From NCBI RefSeq assembly GCF_900109035.1, contig NZ_FNYD01000002.1:434001-498000 (forward strand): DNA of 64,000 bases, in the 5' to 3' direction. Below, piece after piece: positions 18,100 to 27,357 of the stretch. A program made the translations under genes and the position numbers. This DNA comes from Cribrihabitans marinus. Lineage in GTDB: Bacteria; Pseudomonadota; Alphaproteobacteria; Rhodobacterales; Rhodobacteraceae. The notes below the pieces were generated by a model. The model was not told the origin of the DNA. It made no database searches and saw nothing but the letters and a program-made list of their open reading frames with translations. How positions within the stretch are numbered: the first letter of the stretch is position 1; the number at the start of each line of letters is the position of its first letter.

Positions 18100-19755
18100 A
18101 TGGCCGAGCAATTCCTGTCCAAGATTCGCGTGGACCAGCAGGATTTCGTCGAGGCCGGGGGCCGCGCGGTCCTGGAACGGCACGACGAGCTGCGGGCCAT
18201 GCTGTCCGACCGGGCCGGACCCGAGACCGCCGCGCTGTTCGCCGAGCCGCTGATCAGCCGCGGCAACGACACCGCCCCGCCCAGCATCGCGTGGTATGCC
18301 GACGGCTCCGAGGCGCCGCGCCCGTTCTCGGCGCTGAGCGGGGCCGAACGGGACCGGGCCGAGGCCTGGCTGCGCGACCACCTGCGCCCGCTGCGCGCGC
18401 TGGCCGAGGATCCCGAGACCGCCGACCTGGCCTGGGGTCTGCTCAGCACCTATGGGCAGGACGACGTGATGATGCTGGGCGAGCGGCCGGTCGTGGTCAA
18501 CTGGGGCCTTCTGCCCGGCGGACGCGGGGCCAGCGTCGCCAGCCGCCCGGCGCATTTCGAAGCCGGGCTGGGCCGCTTTCTTGAGCCGCCCGCACGTGTT
18601 CGCCCGCAGGCCGCGCCGCATGTGACGCCGGCCTCGGCGACGGCCGTCACCCCTTTAGCCGAGCCCCGGCGGCTGCGCCCGGTGGCCTGGGTACCGCTGA
18701 TCCTGTTGCTGCTGTTGTGCGGTGGCGTTCTGCTGTGGTTGTTGCAGCCCGGCACCCGCCTGTTCCCGCCCGACGCGCCGAAGCTGAGCGAGGCCGACCT
18801 GCTTCAGGCCCAGATCGCCAGGAACGCCAGCCTGCGGGACCGGGCCGAGGCGCTCGAGGCGGATCTTGCCGGCGCGGTCTGCCGGGCAGACGGGGTGCTG
18901 ATCCTGCCCGGCGGGCTGACGCCGGACGGGCTGACCCCGCCGCCCGAGGGCACCGGCTTTCCAGCCCGGGCCGCGGCGGCGCCGAACGCGGTGCTGCCGA
19001 CGCAGGCGGGCCGGGTGCTGGTCCCCGATCCCGACGCGCCCGACAGTCCGCAGAGCCTGCTGGAGCATATCGCCGCGCGGACGGTGCTGATCCTCGCCGG
19101 GAACGGTTCTGGCGGGTTCGCCGGATCGGGTCTGGTGGTGGGGCCGGGCCTGGTCGTCACCAACCAGCATGTGGTGTCCGAGGCCCGAGATGGGCCTATC
19201 CTGGTGGCTGGCGGCGCCCTTGGCGCACCAGTGGAGGCAACCGTGCTCAAGGTGCAGGGGCCGCTGGCCGAAACCGGGGCGGATTTCGCGCTGCTCGAAC
19301 TGCCGGTGACGGACCTGCCCGCATTTGCGCTGCATAGGGCCGGCGCGCCACTCACCCTGACCAACGTGATCGCGGCGGGCTATCCTGGCGACGTGTTGGA
19401 GGTCGATGGCGGGTTCGCGGCGCTGCAGGCGGGCGATGCGGGCGCGGTTCCGGCGCTGACCCTGACCGACGGGATCGTCAACACCGAGCAGCGCATGGGC
19501 GAGGGCACCGATCTGCTGATGCATTCGGCGCCGCTCAGCAGCGGCAATTCAGGCGGCCCGCTGGTGGATATGTGCGGCCGCGTCGTCGGTGTGAACAGCT
19601 TTGTCCGCAAGGGACCGATGCAGAATCGCGGGTTTGCGCTGGCGGTGTCGGACCTGCTGGCCTTCCTGGAAGGGACGCAGGCGGATCCCGTGATCACGCC
19701 GGATGCCTGCGCCCCGGTGGTGCGGCCTTACGGCGCCTCGGTGGAGCCGGGATGA
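18100..19755 (+). CDS. Membrane-anchored trypsin-like serine protease of the srf-type cluster
   Basis: A 551-residue single-pass protein. Residues 1-185 form a cytoplasmic domain with no recognised fold. A membrane span (VAWVPLILLLLLCGGVLLWLL) lies near residues 188-210, followed by a coil ending in cysteine (LRDRAEALEADLAGAVC). The C-terminal part is a trypsin/DegP-like domain: His357 in VVTNQHVV, Asp395 in GADFALLEL and Ser484 in SSGNSGGPLVD. The triad order and spacing are normal, and no PDZ domain follows. The active site should face the periplasm. The N-terminal domain resembles that of the next gene product, including the ending PVVVNWGL against PVLVHWAW. Confidence 0.82.
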   Translation: MAEQFLSKIRVDQQDFVEAGGRAVLERHDELRAMLSDRAGPETAALFAEPLISRGNDTAPPSIAWYADGSEAPRPFSALSGAERDRAEAWLRDHLRPLRALAEDPETADLAWGLLSTYGQDDVMMLGERPVVVNWGLLPGGRGASVASRPAHFEAGLGRFLEPPARVRPQAAPHVTPASATAVTPLAEPRRLRPVAWVPLILLLLLCGGVLLWLLQPGTRLFPPDAPKLSEADLLQAQIARNASLRDRAEALEADLAGAVCRADGVLILPGGLTPDGLTPPPEGTGFPARAAAAPNAVLPTQAGRVLVPDPDAPDSPQSLLEHIAARTVLILAGNGSGGFAGSGLVVGPGLVVTNQHVVSEARDGPILVAGGALGAPVEATVLKVQGPLAETGADFALLELPVTDLPAFALHRAGAPLTLTNVIAAGYPGDVLEVDGGFAALQAGDAGAVPALTLTDGIVNTEQRMGEGTDLLMHSAPLSSGNSGGPLVDMCGRVVGVNSFVRKGPMQNRGFALAVSDLLAFLEGTQADPVITPDACAPVVRPYGASVEPG

Positions 19756-19762
19756 TGCGCGC

Positions 19763-20683
19763 ATGAGCTCGGTGCTGGCCACGACCACGTCCGAAGGGCT
19801 GCAGCCGCTCGGCAGTGCGGCGCAGCGATCCTATGAGCTGGTGAGCGGCGCGCTGCGCGACCGTCTGGGCGAGGCGCATGCCCGGCTTCTGGCCGAACCG
19901 GTGGCGGCAGAGCATGGCGACCGCATCGACTGGCACGCGCCGGTCCCCGGCCGGGCGGTGCCGGTTGACGGCCTGTCGCCCCACGACCGCGCGGCGCTGG
20001 GCGCGCGGCTTTCGACGCTGACGGCGGAGATCCTGGCCGAGGCCGGGCGCCTGCGCGCCGATGGCTCGGCCGAGGCACGGCGGCTGGCCGAGGTGCTGGC
20101 CAACGCGGTCGAGGTTCCCTCGGACGCCTATATTCATGCGCTGCAGACAGACGCGGGCTGGCAGCCGGTTCTAGTGCATTGGGCGTGGCGCGGCGACGCC
20201 GGGCAGAGCGTGCGCGGGGCGTTGAGCGGCCGCATGCCGGCCCGCGGTGCGCAGGCGGCCTCCGGACCGGTGGTCACGGTCTGGGACAACCCGGCCTGGC
20301 TTTGGCTGATCTGGCTGGGCTGGTTCCTGCTGGCCGCACTACTTGCGCTGATCCTGTGGCTGATGCTGCATCCCTGCGGGCTGGCGCCGCTTGGCCCCGA
20401 TTATTGCCGGGCCGAACCGCAGGCGATTGCCGCGGTCCATACCGAGCAGGATGTGTTGCAGGACCGGGTGTCGGCCCTGCAGCGCGAGATCGCGCTGGCC
20501 AACCGCAGCTGCCAACCGACCGTGCCGGTGGCCCCGGCTCGGGACACCGCTGATCCGCCTGCGATCCCTGTGCCCGAGCGCAAGGGCGCGCTGCCGCCTG
20601 TCGACCCGCCAACATTGCTGCGCTTGGCAGGGCTGGCGCAGGCACTCTACACTCGGGTAAGCCCTTGGACGTCATCAGATTAG
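19763..20683 (+). CDS. Single-pass membrane protein sharing its cytoplasmic domain with the upstream protease
   Basis: A 306-residue protein of no named family. The N-terminal 155 residues resemble the cytoplasmic domain of the preceding protease (LLAEPVAAEHGD, LSPHDRAALGARL, then WQPVLVHWAW). A membrane span follows (WLIWLGWFLLAALLALILWLML, about residues 178-200). A short coil (LQDRVSALQREIALANRSC) then ends in cysteine and leads into a proline-rich tail. It is therefore a version of its neighbour with the protease domain missing, perhaps a scaffold or adaptor. The start is ATG 19763, seven bases after the protease stop; an earlier frame start at 19703 would overlap the protease. Confidence 0.75.
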   Translation: MSSVLATTTSEGLQPLGSAAQRSYELVSGALRDRLGEAHARLLAEPVAAEHGDRIDWHAPVPGRAVPVDGLSPHDRAALGARLSTLTAEILAEAGRLRADGSAEARRLAEVLANAVEVPSDAYIHALQTDAGWQPVLVHWAWRGDAGQSVRGALSGRMPARGAQAASGPVVTVWDNPAWLWLIWLGWFLLAALLALILWLMLHPCGLAPLGPDYCRAEPQAIAAVHTEQDVLQDRVSALQREIALANRSCQPTVPVAPARDTADPPAIPVPERKGALPPVDPPTLLRLAGLAQALYTRVSPWTSSD

Positions 20684-20691
20684 GGAACGTG

Positions 20692-23600
20692 ATGCAAAGC
20701 TCTGAACAACTGGCCCGGCTGGTCGATTGGCGGGACGAGGTGACGCTGGTGCCCTATTCCGGGGTGCAGATCCTCGATTTCGGGTTCAGGCTGGATACGC
20801 TCGAGATCCGCAATGCGCGGTTCGTCGAACGGTTGACCGGTGGGGACGACGCGCAGGAGGAATGGTCGCTGGTGCCGTTCACCGGCGATACCGAGACCGA
20901 CGAGGCGATCGAACAAGGCGCGCGGGACGACGACGATGCCTATTCGGTGCGGCCCATCGCGGCGCTTGAGCCGTTCCTGTCGAAATGGGTGCCGGTGCCG
21001 GTCTTGCGGATCAAGACCGATCGCGGCCCGGGCGGGGACGAGCGGTTCGACGCCGGCCCCTCGACCTGGGCGCGGATGCGGGTGGTGGAGCTTGATGGCC
21101 CGGATCCCGACACCGGCGACAGCCATCGGGTGCAGCTGGCCATCGACACTGCGCTCATCGCCTCGCAGCCCGGCGCATACCTGGCGCCCGAGCCGGCGGA
21201 TTCCGAGAAATCCCGCGAGTTTCGCCTGGTTTCCGACCCGGCCCGCATGGACTGGTTCCTGCGGCGCCCCGTGGCGGGCGAGGATGGAGAGACTTTGGAT
21301 TTGCAGAAATGGGTGTCCGACTGGCTGGAAGAGATGTTCCTTGCCTACAAACGTGCAGGACGACCCGGCCGCCGGATCACCGCCGAGACCCTGCCGCACA
21401 AGTTCGAGCACTGGGCGCGCTACCTGGCCTTCCTGCGGGTGATCGACCAGGCGGTTTCGGTGCCGAAGCTGCGGCTGGCCAATACCGTCAGCGAACGCGA
21501 CCGGCTGGCCCCGGTCGAGGCCGAGCTGGTGCTGGACGTGGGCAACTCGCGCACCTGCGGCATCCTGATCGAGCGCTTTCCCGGCGAGACGCGGCTGGAT
21601 CTGGCGCGGTCCTTCCCGCTGGAGATCCGCGATCTTTCGCGGCCGGAACTGCTGCATTCCGGCCTGTTCGACAGCCGGGTTGAGTTCTCGGAGTTCCGTA
21701 TGGGCGACGAACGCTTTGCCAGCCGGTCGGGGCGGCGCAATGCCTTCGTGTGGCCCAGCTTCGTGCGCACCGGCCCCGAGGCGCTGCGGCTGGTTGCGGG
21801 CGAGGAGGGGACCGAGACCGCCTCGGGCCTGTCCAGCCCCAAACGCTATCTCTGGGATGACCAGCCGTTGCAGCAGGACTGGCGTTTCCATCATCACTCC
21901 GATCCCAACACCTTGCCGAAATCCTTGCGTGCGGGCATGCGGTTCCTCAACGAGACGGGCGATGTTCTGGAACAGGTCGAGGCCGACGAGCGCGCCCGCC
22001 TGCGGCCGCGCGGCACCGCCTCGAAAACCCCGGCGATCCGGCCCCGTTTCGCGCGCGCGTCGCTGTTCGGGTTCATGCTGGCCGAGATCATCGCCCATGC
22101 CCTGATCCAGGTGAACGCACCGGCCAACCGCGCCCGCCGGCCGCAATCGGACCTGCCGCGCCGGCTGGACCGGATCATCCTGACGCTGCCCACCGCGACC
22201 ACCGCGCAGGAACAGGCGATCATCCGGTCCAAGGCGCAGGGCGCGCTGAAACTGGTCTGGGCACTGACCGGGCTGGGCGGCGGCGACAGCGCCATCTCGC
22301 GCCCGCCCGAGTTGATCGTCGAGTGGGACGAGGCCAGCTGCACGCAGCTGGTCTGGCTCTATTCGGAGCTGACGCAGAAATTCGACGGCCGGATCGACCG
22401 CTTCCTCGACCTCAAGGGGCGCCCGCGACCGCGCAGCCCGGGCGCGGATGCGACATCCTCGCTGCGCCTGGCCACCATCGACATCGGTGGCGGCACCACC
22501 GACCTGATGATCACCACCTATTGGGGCGAGGCGGGCCGCGTCCTGCATCCCAAGCAGACCTTCCGCGAAGGCTTCCGGGTGGCCGGCGATGAGCTTTTGC
22601 AGCGTGTCATCGCCTCGGTGGTTCTGCCGGGGCTGGAGACCGCGATCGGGGCTGCCGGCGGGCGCTATGCCGCCGAGAAGATCCGCGAGCTCTTTACCGG
22701 CGATGTCGGCGGGCTGGATCAGCAGAGCGTGCAGAAACGCCGGCAATTCGCGCTGCGGGTGCTGATGCCGGTGGCGGTGCGGATCCTGGAGATCTGCGAG
22801 ACCGCCGCCGACGACGCGCCGCTGAACGTGGCGCTGGCCGATGTGCTGCCGCTGTGCGAAGAGGACCGGGCCGCGCTTCCGCAGGCGCTTACCGCCTATC
22901 TGGAGGATCCCGCCCGCGCGTTGGGCGCCGAGGATTTCGCCCTGCGCGACGTGGTGCTGGAGTTCGGCCGCGAGGAGGTCGACGCCATTGCCCGCGAGGT
23001 CCTGCAGAAGGCGCTGGGCAACATGGCCGAGGTGATCGCGCATCTGGGCGTCGATGTCGTGCTGCTGACCGGGCGGCCCTCGCGCCTGCCGGCGGTGCGC
23101 GCGATCCTGCAGGAACTTCTGGTGGTTCCGCCGCACCGCATCGTGCCCATGCATGCCTACCGTACCGGGCGCTGGTATCCGTTCCGCGACCCGGTGACCC
23201 AGCGCATCGGTGATCCCAAGTCCACCGTCGCTGTGGGCGGCATGCTCATCGCGCTGAGCGACTCGCGCATTCCCAATTTCAAGGTGATGACCGGTGCTTT
23301 CCGGATGCAGTCCACCGCGCGCTTCATCGGAGAGATGGACAGTTCCGGCCAGATCCTGGCCGACCGGGTGCTGTTCACCGACGCTGCCGAGGATGGGGCC
23401 GCGATCCCCGATGACGAGGCCAGCGTGACCATGTACACGCCCATCCATCTCGGCGCGCGCCAGCTTCCGCTGGAGCGCTGGACCACGACGCCGCTCTACC
23501 GGCTGGATTTCGCAACCCGCTCGGCACAATCCCGCGCGCCGCTGCGGGTCACGTTCGAGCGGACCGGATTCGATGATGACGCCGACCTGGAAACGTCCGA

Positions 23601-23760
23601 GACGGTGCTGCGGCGCGAGGCCATGCGCGAGGCATTTTCGGTCTCGGAGGTCGAGGATGCCGAAGGCGACGGGTTGAAGCCGTCGGAAGTGCTGCTGCGC
23701 TTGCATACCCTCGGGTTTGACGATGAATATTGGATTGATACCGGGCTGTTCCGGCTCTGA
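20692..23760 (+). CDS. srfB: SrfB-family protein, actin/Hsp70-fold ATPase
   Basis: A 1022-residue cytoplasmic protein of the SrfB family, named after a Salmonella virulence-associated operon. The ATPase core of the ASKHA superfamily is readable. The phosphate-1 loop LVLDVGNSRTCGILIE lies near residue 282, the phosphate-2 loop LATIDIGGGTTDLMI near residue 600, and an adenosine-type motif VVLLTGRPSRLPAV near residue 790. A long N-terminal extension precedes the core. ATG 20692 follows an AGGGA site, with a TTG nine codons earlier as a less likely alternative. The gene starts eight bases after the membrane protein and 13 bases before SrfC. The pairing of SrfB with SrfC is known; their biochemical role is not established. 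Confidence 0.88.
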   Translation: MQSSEQLARLVDWRDEVTLVPYSGVQILDFGFRLDTLEIRNARFVERLTGGDDAQEEWSLVPFTGDTETDEAIEQGARDDDDAYSVRPIAALEPFLSKWVPVPVLRIKTDRGPGGDERFDAGPSTWARMRVVELDGPDPDTGDSHRVQLAIDTALIASQPGAYLAPEPADSEKSREFRLVSDPARMDWFLRRPVAGEDGETLDLQKWVSDWLEEMFLAYKRAGRPGRRITAETLPHKFEHWARYLAFLRVIDQAVSVPKLRLANTVSERDRLAPVEAELVLDVGNSRTCGILIERFPGETRLDLARSFPLEIRDLSRPELLHSGLFDSRVEFSEFRMGDERFASRSGRRNAFVWPSFVRTGPEALRLVAGEEGTETASGLSSPKRYLWDDQPLQQDWRFHHHSDPNTLPKSLRAGMRFLNETGDVLEQVEADERARLRPRGTASKTPAIRPRFARASLFGFMLAEIIAHALIQVNAPANRARRPQSDLPRRLDRIILTLPTATTAQEQAIIRSKAQGALKLVWALTGLGGGDSAISRPPELIVEWDEASCTQLVWLYSELTQKFDGRIDRFLDLKGRPRPRSPGADATSSLRLATIDIGGGTTDLMITTYWGEAGRVLHPKQTFREGFRVAGDELLQRVIASVVLPGLETAIGAAGGRYAAEKIRELFTGDVGGLDQQSVQKRRQFALRVLMPVAVRILEICETAADDAPLNVALADVLPLCEEDRAALPQALTAYLEDPARALGAEDFALRDVVLEFGREEVDAIAREVLQKALGNMAEVIAHLGVDVVLLTGRPSRLPAVRAILQELLVVPPHRIVPMHAYRTGRWYPFRDPVTQRIGDPKSTVAVGGMLIALSDSRIPNFKVMTGAFRMQSTARFIGEMDSSGQILADRVLFTDAAEDGAAIPDDEASVTMYTPIHLGARQLPLERWTTTPLYRLDFATRSAQSRAPLRVTFERTGFDDDADLETSETVLRREAMREAFSVSEVEDAEGDGLKPSEVLLRLHTLGFDDEYWIDTGLFRL

Positions 23761-23773
23761 TAGGTGGTGACGC

Positions 23774-26377
23774 GTGCAGGCACAGGATAAACTGGCAAGC
23801 GATTGCGCAACGCTGGAGGCCCAGAGCGGCGAGGCGCTGGCCTGGGTCGAGGACCCCGAGAACGCCGACCTGGTGGGGGCCGAGACCCGGTCTTTGGTGC
23901 GGCTTCTGCGCCGGGTGCGCCGCCGGGCAAGGCGGCTGGGCCAGGCGGCCCGCACACGCATGTCGGTCAGCGTGTTCGGCCCCAGCCAGGCGGGCAAGTC
24001 CTTCCTCGTCTCGGTTCTGGCCCGACCCGAGTCCGGCCCGCTGGTGGCCGATTTCGATGCGCCCGAGGGGCAGCTGGACTATATCCGCCAGATCAATCCC
24101 GAAGGCGAGGGCGAAAGCACCGGCTTGGTGACGCGGTTCACGATGGTCAAGCAGGCGACGCCCGAGGGCTTCCCGGTGCGCCTGACCCTGCTGGGCGAGG
24201 CGGATATCGCGCGCACCCTGGTCAATTCCTTCTTCATGGATGGCGACCGGTCCGAACCGGTGCCCGAACCGGACGAGATCGCCGCCCATCTCGATACGTT
24301 CCGCGCCCGGGCCGGCGCGGCCCGTCCCGGTCTGGAACCCGACGACGTTCTGGAGATCGGCGAATATGTCGAGGCCGGGTTCGGGCGCGAGGCCTATGCC
24401 GCGGCACTCAGGCCGTTCTGGGACGAGGCGGCGCAGATCGCGCCCGGCTTGTCGGCCGAGGATCGGGCGGCGTTCTTCGCGCTTCTCTGGGGCGGGCATC
24501 GGCCGTTCTCGGAGCTCTACGCGCGGCTGGCCGCCGCGCTTGCCGAACTGGGCCACGCCGGCGAAGTGTTTGCCGGGCTCGACGCGTTGGTGCCGCGCGA
24601 CAGCTCGATCATCGACGTCAAGACGCTGTCGGGCGGGGCCGATGGCACGCCGCTCACGGTCAGCACGCCGGATGGGCGGCAGGCCGCGTTGCCGCGCTCG
24701 GTGATTTGCGGGCTGGCCGCCGAGCTTGTGCTGCCGATGCGGGACCTGCCGTCGCAGATATTCACCGAGACCGATCTCCTGGACTTTCCCGGCGCCCGCA
24801 ACCGGTTCGAACAGGACCTGGGCAAGGCGTTCGAGGCGGGCGGCGCGCTGCTGCCCGAATTGCTGCTGCGGGGCAAGGTCGCCTATCTCTTCGACCGCTA
24901 TGTCGAAATGCAGGAAATCACCTCGATGCTGCTGTGCATTCCCGACAGCAACATGGAAACCGTCGATCTGCCGGGGCTGGTCCAGACCTGGATCGCGCGC
25001 ACGCATGGTGCGACGGCCGAGCAGCGGGCGCAGGCCGACTGCGTGCTGTTCCTCGTGCTCACCAAGCTGGACAAGCACCTCTCGGACAGCGCCGCCGAAG
25101 GCGGCGACCAGACCCGGTTCGACCGCCGGATGCAGGCCTCGCTGCTGGAGAAGTTCGGCAAGGGCAGCGACGCTTGGGTCTCGGAGTGGCGCCCGGGGCA
25201 GCCGTTCGACAATTGCTATTGGCTGCGCAACCCGAATTTCTATGTCGAGGGGCTGATCGACTATGACGAGGCCCGGCGCGAAACGCGGATCCGGCCCGAA
25301 AAACAAGAGCGTCTGGCCGAGCTGCGCGAAGGTTGCCTGCACTCGGACGCGGTGCAGCGCCATTTCGCGGATCCGGCCGCAGCCTGGGACGCGGCGCTGA
25401 CCCTGAATGACGGCGGGGTGAGCTATCTTCTGCAAAGCCTTGAAAAGAAGTGCAAACCGGATAGCAAGCTCAATCAGATCCAGGGGCAGCTGGATGGGTT
25501 GATTGCCAATGTCACGCAGGCAATGGCACCGTTTCATGTCTCGGACGATGTGGAACGACGCATCGCCGAGAAACAGGAGGCGGCGGCCCGGGTCATCGAC
25601 GATCTGGAACAGGCCTTGGGCCGGCACAGGTTCGGCGCGCTGCTGGGCGCGCTGATGGTGGACCAGGACGAGATCGCCGCCCGTATCGGCCGGGTGCCCA
25701 GCTCGGTGCGGATCACCAACGCGGTCAGCGCCGCCGCGGATGGCGCACCGGCGGGCCTGCAGCGCCCGGATCGTCCGGCGCGGCCCCGTCCGGGCAATGA
25801 CGAGGCCGGCACGCGCACGCGGACCCTGGAGCAGTTCCAGGCCGATACGGCGCTGGAGGCGTGGATCGAGGCGATCAAGACCTTCCGGGACGATACCGCG
25901 CGGCGGCGGGCCTGCGGGCTGGAGGAGTCCAGCGGTCTCGACCTGGTGGCCGAGTTGATCCACGCGGTGCGCCGCACGCGGCTCGGGCCGCGACTGGCCA
26001 CGCAGCTGGCGGATGTGAATTTCGGCCTCACGGTCGAGCAGCAGGCGCAGCCGGCCGCGATCCTGGGGGCCGAGGCGATCAACAGTTTCGTCTGGACCCT
26101 TGGCATGGACGAGATGCCGGAAGGCGACCGCCCACAGGTGCGCACGGCCGATGGCGGGCACCGGCCGATCTTTGCGCGCAATGGCGCCCATGACACCGTG
26201 GCCGACCTGCCGGAACGTCCGCGGCCGGTGGCCGAAGAGGTCTGGACCGATTGGGTGTTCGCGCTGGACGCCCTGTTCGTGGCCAACGCCAAGGACGGGC
26301 TTGGGGGGCAGCTGAACCTCGAGCAGAACCTGCGGCTGGGCCGGATCCTGGATGCGCTGGGCGGATCGGACGGATGA
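23774..26377 (+). CDS. srfC: SrfC-family protein, P-loop GTPase-like
   Basis: An 867-residue cytoplasmic protein of the SrfC family. It has a P-loop GPSQAGKSFL near residue 69, a G3-like DLLDFPGAR near residue 335 and a G4-like LVLTKLDKH near residue 428, in the order expected for a large dynamin-like or TRAFAC GTPase. Flanking regions are long and helical, including a basic stretch RRVRRRARRLGQ just before the P-loop. The start is GTG 23774, preceded by AGGTGG. The gene overlaps the next one by four bases. GTP binding is inferred from the motifs; a membrane-remodelling role is only a possibility. Confidence 0.85.
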   Translation: MQAQDKLASDCATLEAQSGEALAWVEDPENADLVGAETRSLVRLLRRVRRRARRLGQAARTRMSVSVFGPSQAGKSFLVSVLARPESGPLVADFDAPEGQLDYIRQINPEGEGESTGLVTRFTMVKQATPEGFPVRLTLLGEADIARTLVNSFFMDGDRSEPVPEPDEIAAHLDTFRARAGAARPGLEPDDVLEIGEYVEAGFGREAYAAALRPFWDEAAQIAPGLSAEDRAAFFALLWGGHRPFSELYARLAAALAELGHAGEVFAGLDALVPRDSSIIDVKTLSGGADGTPLTVSTPDGRQAALPRSVICGLAAELVLPMRDLPSQIFTETDLLDFPGARNRFEQDLGKAFEAGGALLPELLLRGKVAYLFDRYVEMQEITSMLLCIPDSNMETVDLPGLVQTWIARTHGATAEQRAQADCVLFLVLTKLDKHLSDSAAEGGDQTRFDRRMQASLLEKFGKGSDAWVSEWRPGQPFDNCYWLRNPNFYVEGLIDYDEARRETRIRPEKQERLAELREGCLHSDAVQRHFADPAAAWDAALTLNDGGVSYLLQSLEKKCKPDSKLNQIQGQLDGLIANVTQAMAPFHVSDDVERRIAEKQEAAARVIDDLEQALGRHRFGALLGALMVDQDEIAARIGRVPSSVRITNAVSAAADGAPAGLQRPDRPARPRPGNDEAGTRTRTLEQFQADTALEAWIEAIKTFRDDTARRRACGLEESSGLDLVAELIHAVRRTRLGPRLATQLADVNFGLTVEQQAQPAAILGAEAINSFVWTLGMDEMPEGDRPQVRTADGGHRPIFARNGAHDTVADLPERPRPVAEEVWTDWVFALDALFVANAKDGLGGQLNLEQNLRLGRILDALGGSDG

Positions 26378-27357
26378 GCCTGTCGGTCCATCCGGACCCC
26401 CGCACCGAAGGCGGCGGATACGGGTATCTGAAGATGCCCGGTGGATCCTGGCCCGATCAGGTCAAGGTGGCGGTGCAGGATGCCTATTCGGGTCGCTGGC
26501 TGGCGCCGACGGCGGACGGCGCGTCGGATTGGCGGCCCGAGCATCACGCCTTCGGTCCCTACAATGTGCATCGGCACCGTGACTCGGATTGGGTGAGGAT
26601 CGGGCCGGAAATAATTGATTCGATAGAGGAATACACGCCGCTGTCGATTCAGGTGGAGGATGTTGCGCATGTGATGACCTGGCCCGACACGGTGCCGCCG
26701 CGCCTGCGTTCGGCTCGGTCCGGTGGGTTGCAGACGATCGTGAAACCGCGCCGGGATGCGACGGAAGACACCGTGGTCGCGCCGCCACCGCCGCCCGTCG
26801 CCGGGACCGAGGATACGGCGCAGCCTGACCCGGTGCCGGACCCCACGCCGGCGCGCAAGGCACGGATCTGGCCGATTCTCGTTTTGCTGCTGATCGGAGC
26901 CGGAGCCGCCGCGTGGTATCTGGCGGTCGAGCCACACGTCCGAACGGCGCCCAACGCTCCGGCGGTGGAACCGGTGGCCAGCAGCGGTGAGTGCGCGCTT
27001 GACGGGCTGCGCGGGCGTGGCGGGTTCGCCGAGCAGATGGCGGCGGTGCGGGCCTGCGGCTCGGCGGTTTCGCCTGACACCGCGCTGCGGCTGGTCGAGG
27101 ACGCGGCGGCCACCGAGAACCCGCAGGCGCTGCTGCTGTTCGGAACGCTCTATGATGGCGACCGGCTGGATGCGGCGATCGAGACCGGCGTCGGGCTGAG
27201 CTTTGCCGACGATCCGGCCCGCGCGGTCGAGTACTACGCGCGCGCGGTCGAGGCGGGTTCGGCCGAGGCGGCGGAGCAGGTCGGCCGGATCTGTGCGCGT
27301 TTGCAGGACTCGGGCCTGACGCTCGAGAAAGGGGCATATGATGATTACTGCCGCTAG
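26374..27357 (+). CDS. Single-pass membrane protein with periplasmic Sel1-like repeats
   Basis: A 327-residue protein in three parts. The N-terminal cytoplasmic region of about 150 residues (GGGYGYLKMPGGSWPDQV, WRPEHHAFGPYNVHRHRDSDW) ends in a proline-rich linker. A membrane span follows (IWPILVLLLIGAGAAAWYLAV, near residue 170). The periplasmic region has Sel1-like helical pairs (NPQALLLFGTLYDGDRLDAA, then DDPARAVEYYARAVEAGSAEAAEQVGRI). Sel1 repeats usually mediate protein contacts. ATG 26374 overlaps the SrfC stop, and the 3' end overlaps the VWA gene by 20 bases, indicating tight co-expression. Confidence 0.8.
   Translation: MSLSVHPDPRTEGGGYGYLKMPGGSWPDQVKVAVQDAYSGRWLAPTADGASDWRPEHHAFGPYNVHRHRDSDWVRIGPEIIDSIEEYTPLSIQVEDVAHVMTWPDTVPPRLRSARSGGLQTIVKPRRDATEDTVVAPPPPPVAGTEDTAQPDPVPDPTPARKARIWPILVLLLIGAGAAAWYLAVEPHVRTAPNAPAVEPVASSGECALDGLRGRGGFAEQMAAVRACGSAVSPDTALRLVEDAAATENPQALLLFGTLYDGDRLDAAIETGVGLSFADDPARAVEYYARAVEAGSAEAAEQVGRICARLQDSGLTLEKGAYDDYCR

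Noticed and set aside
20680-26191. Very long minus-strand open frames (about 1100 and 880 codons) opposite srfB and srfC
   Set aside because: They are shadows caused by high GC at third positions; the encoded sequence shows no family features, and both genes on the plus strand have clear motifs.
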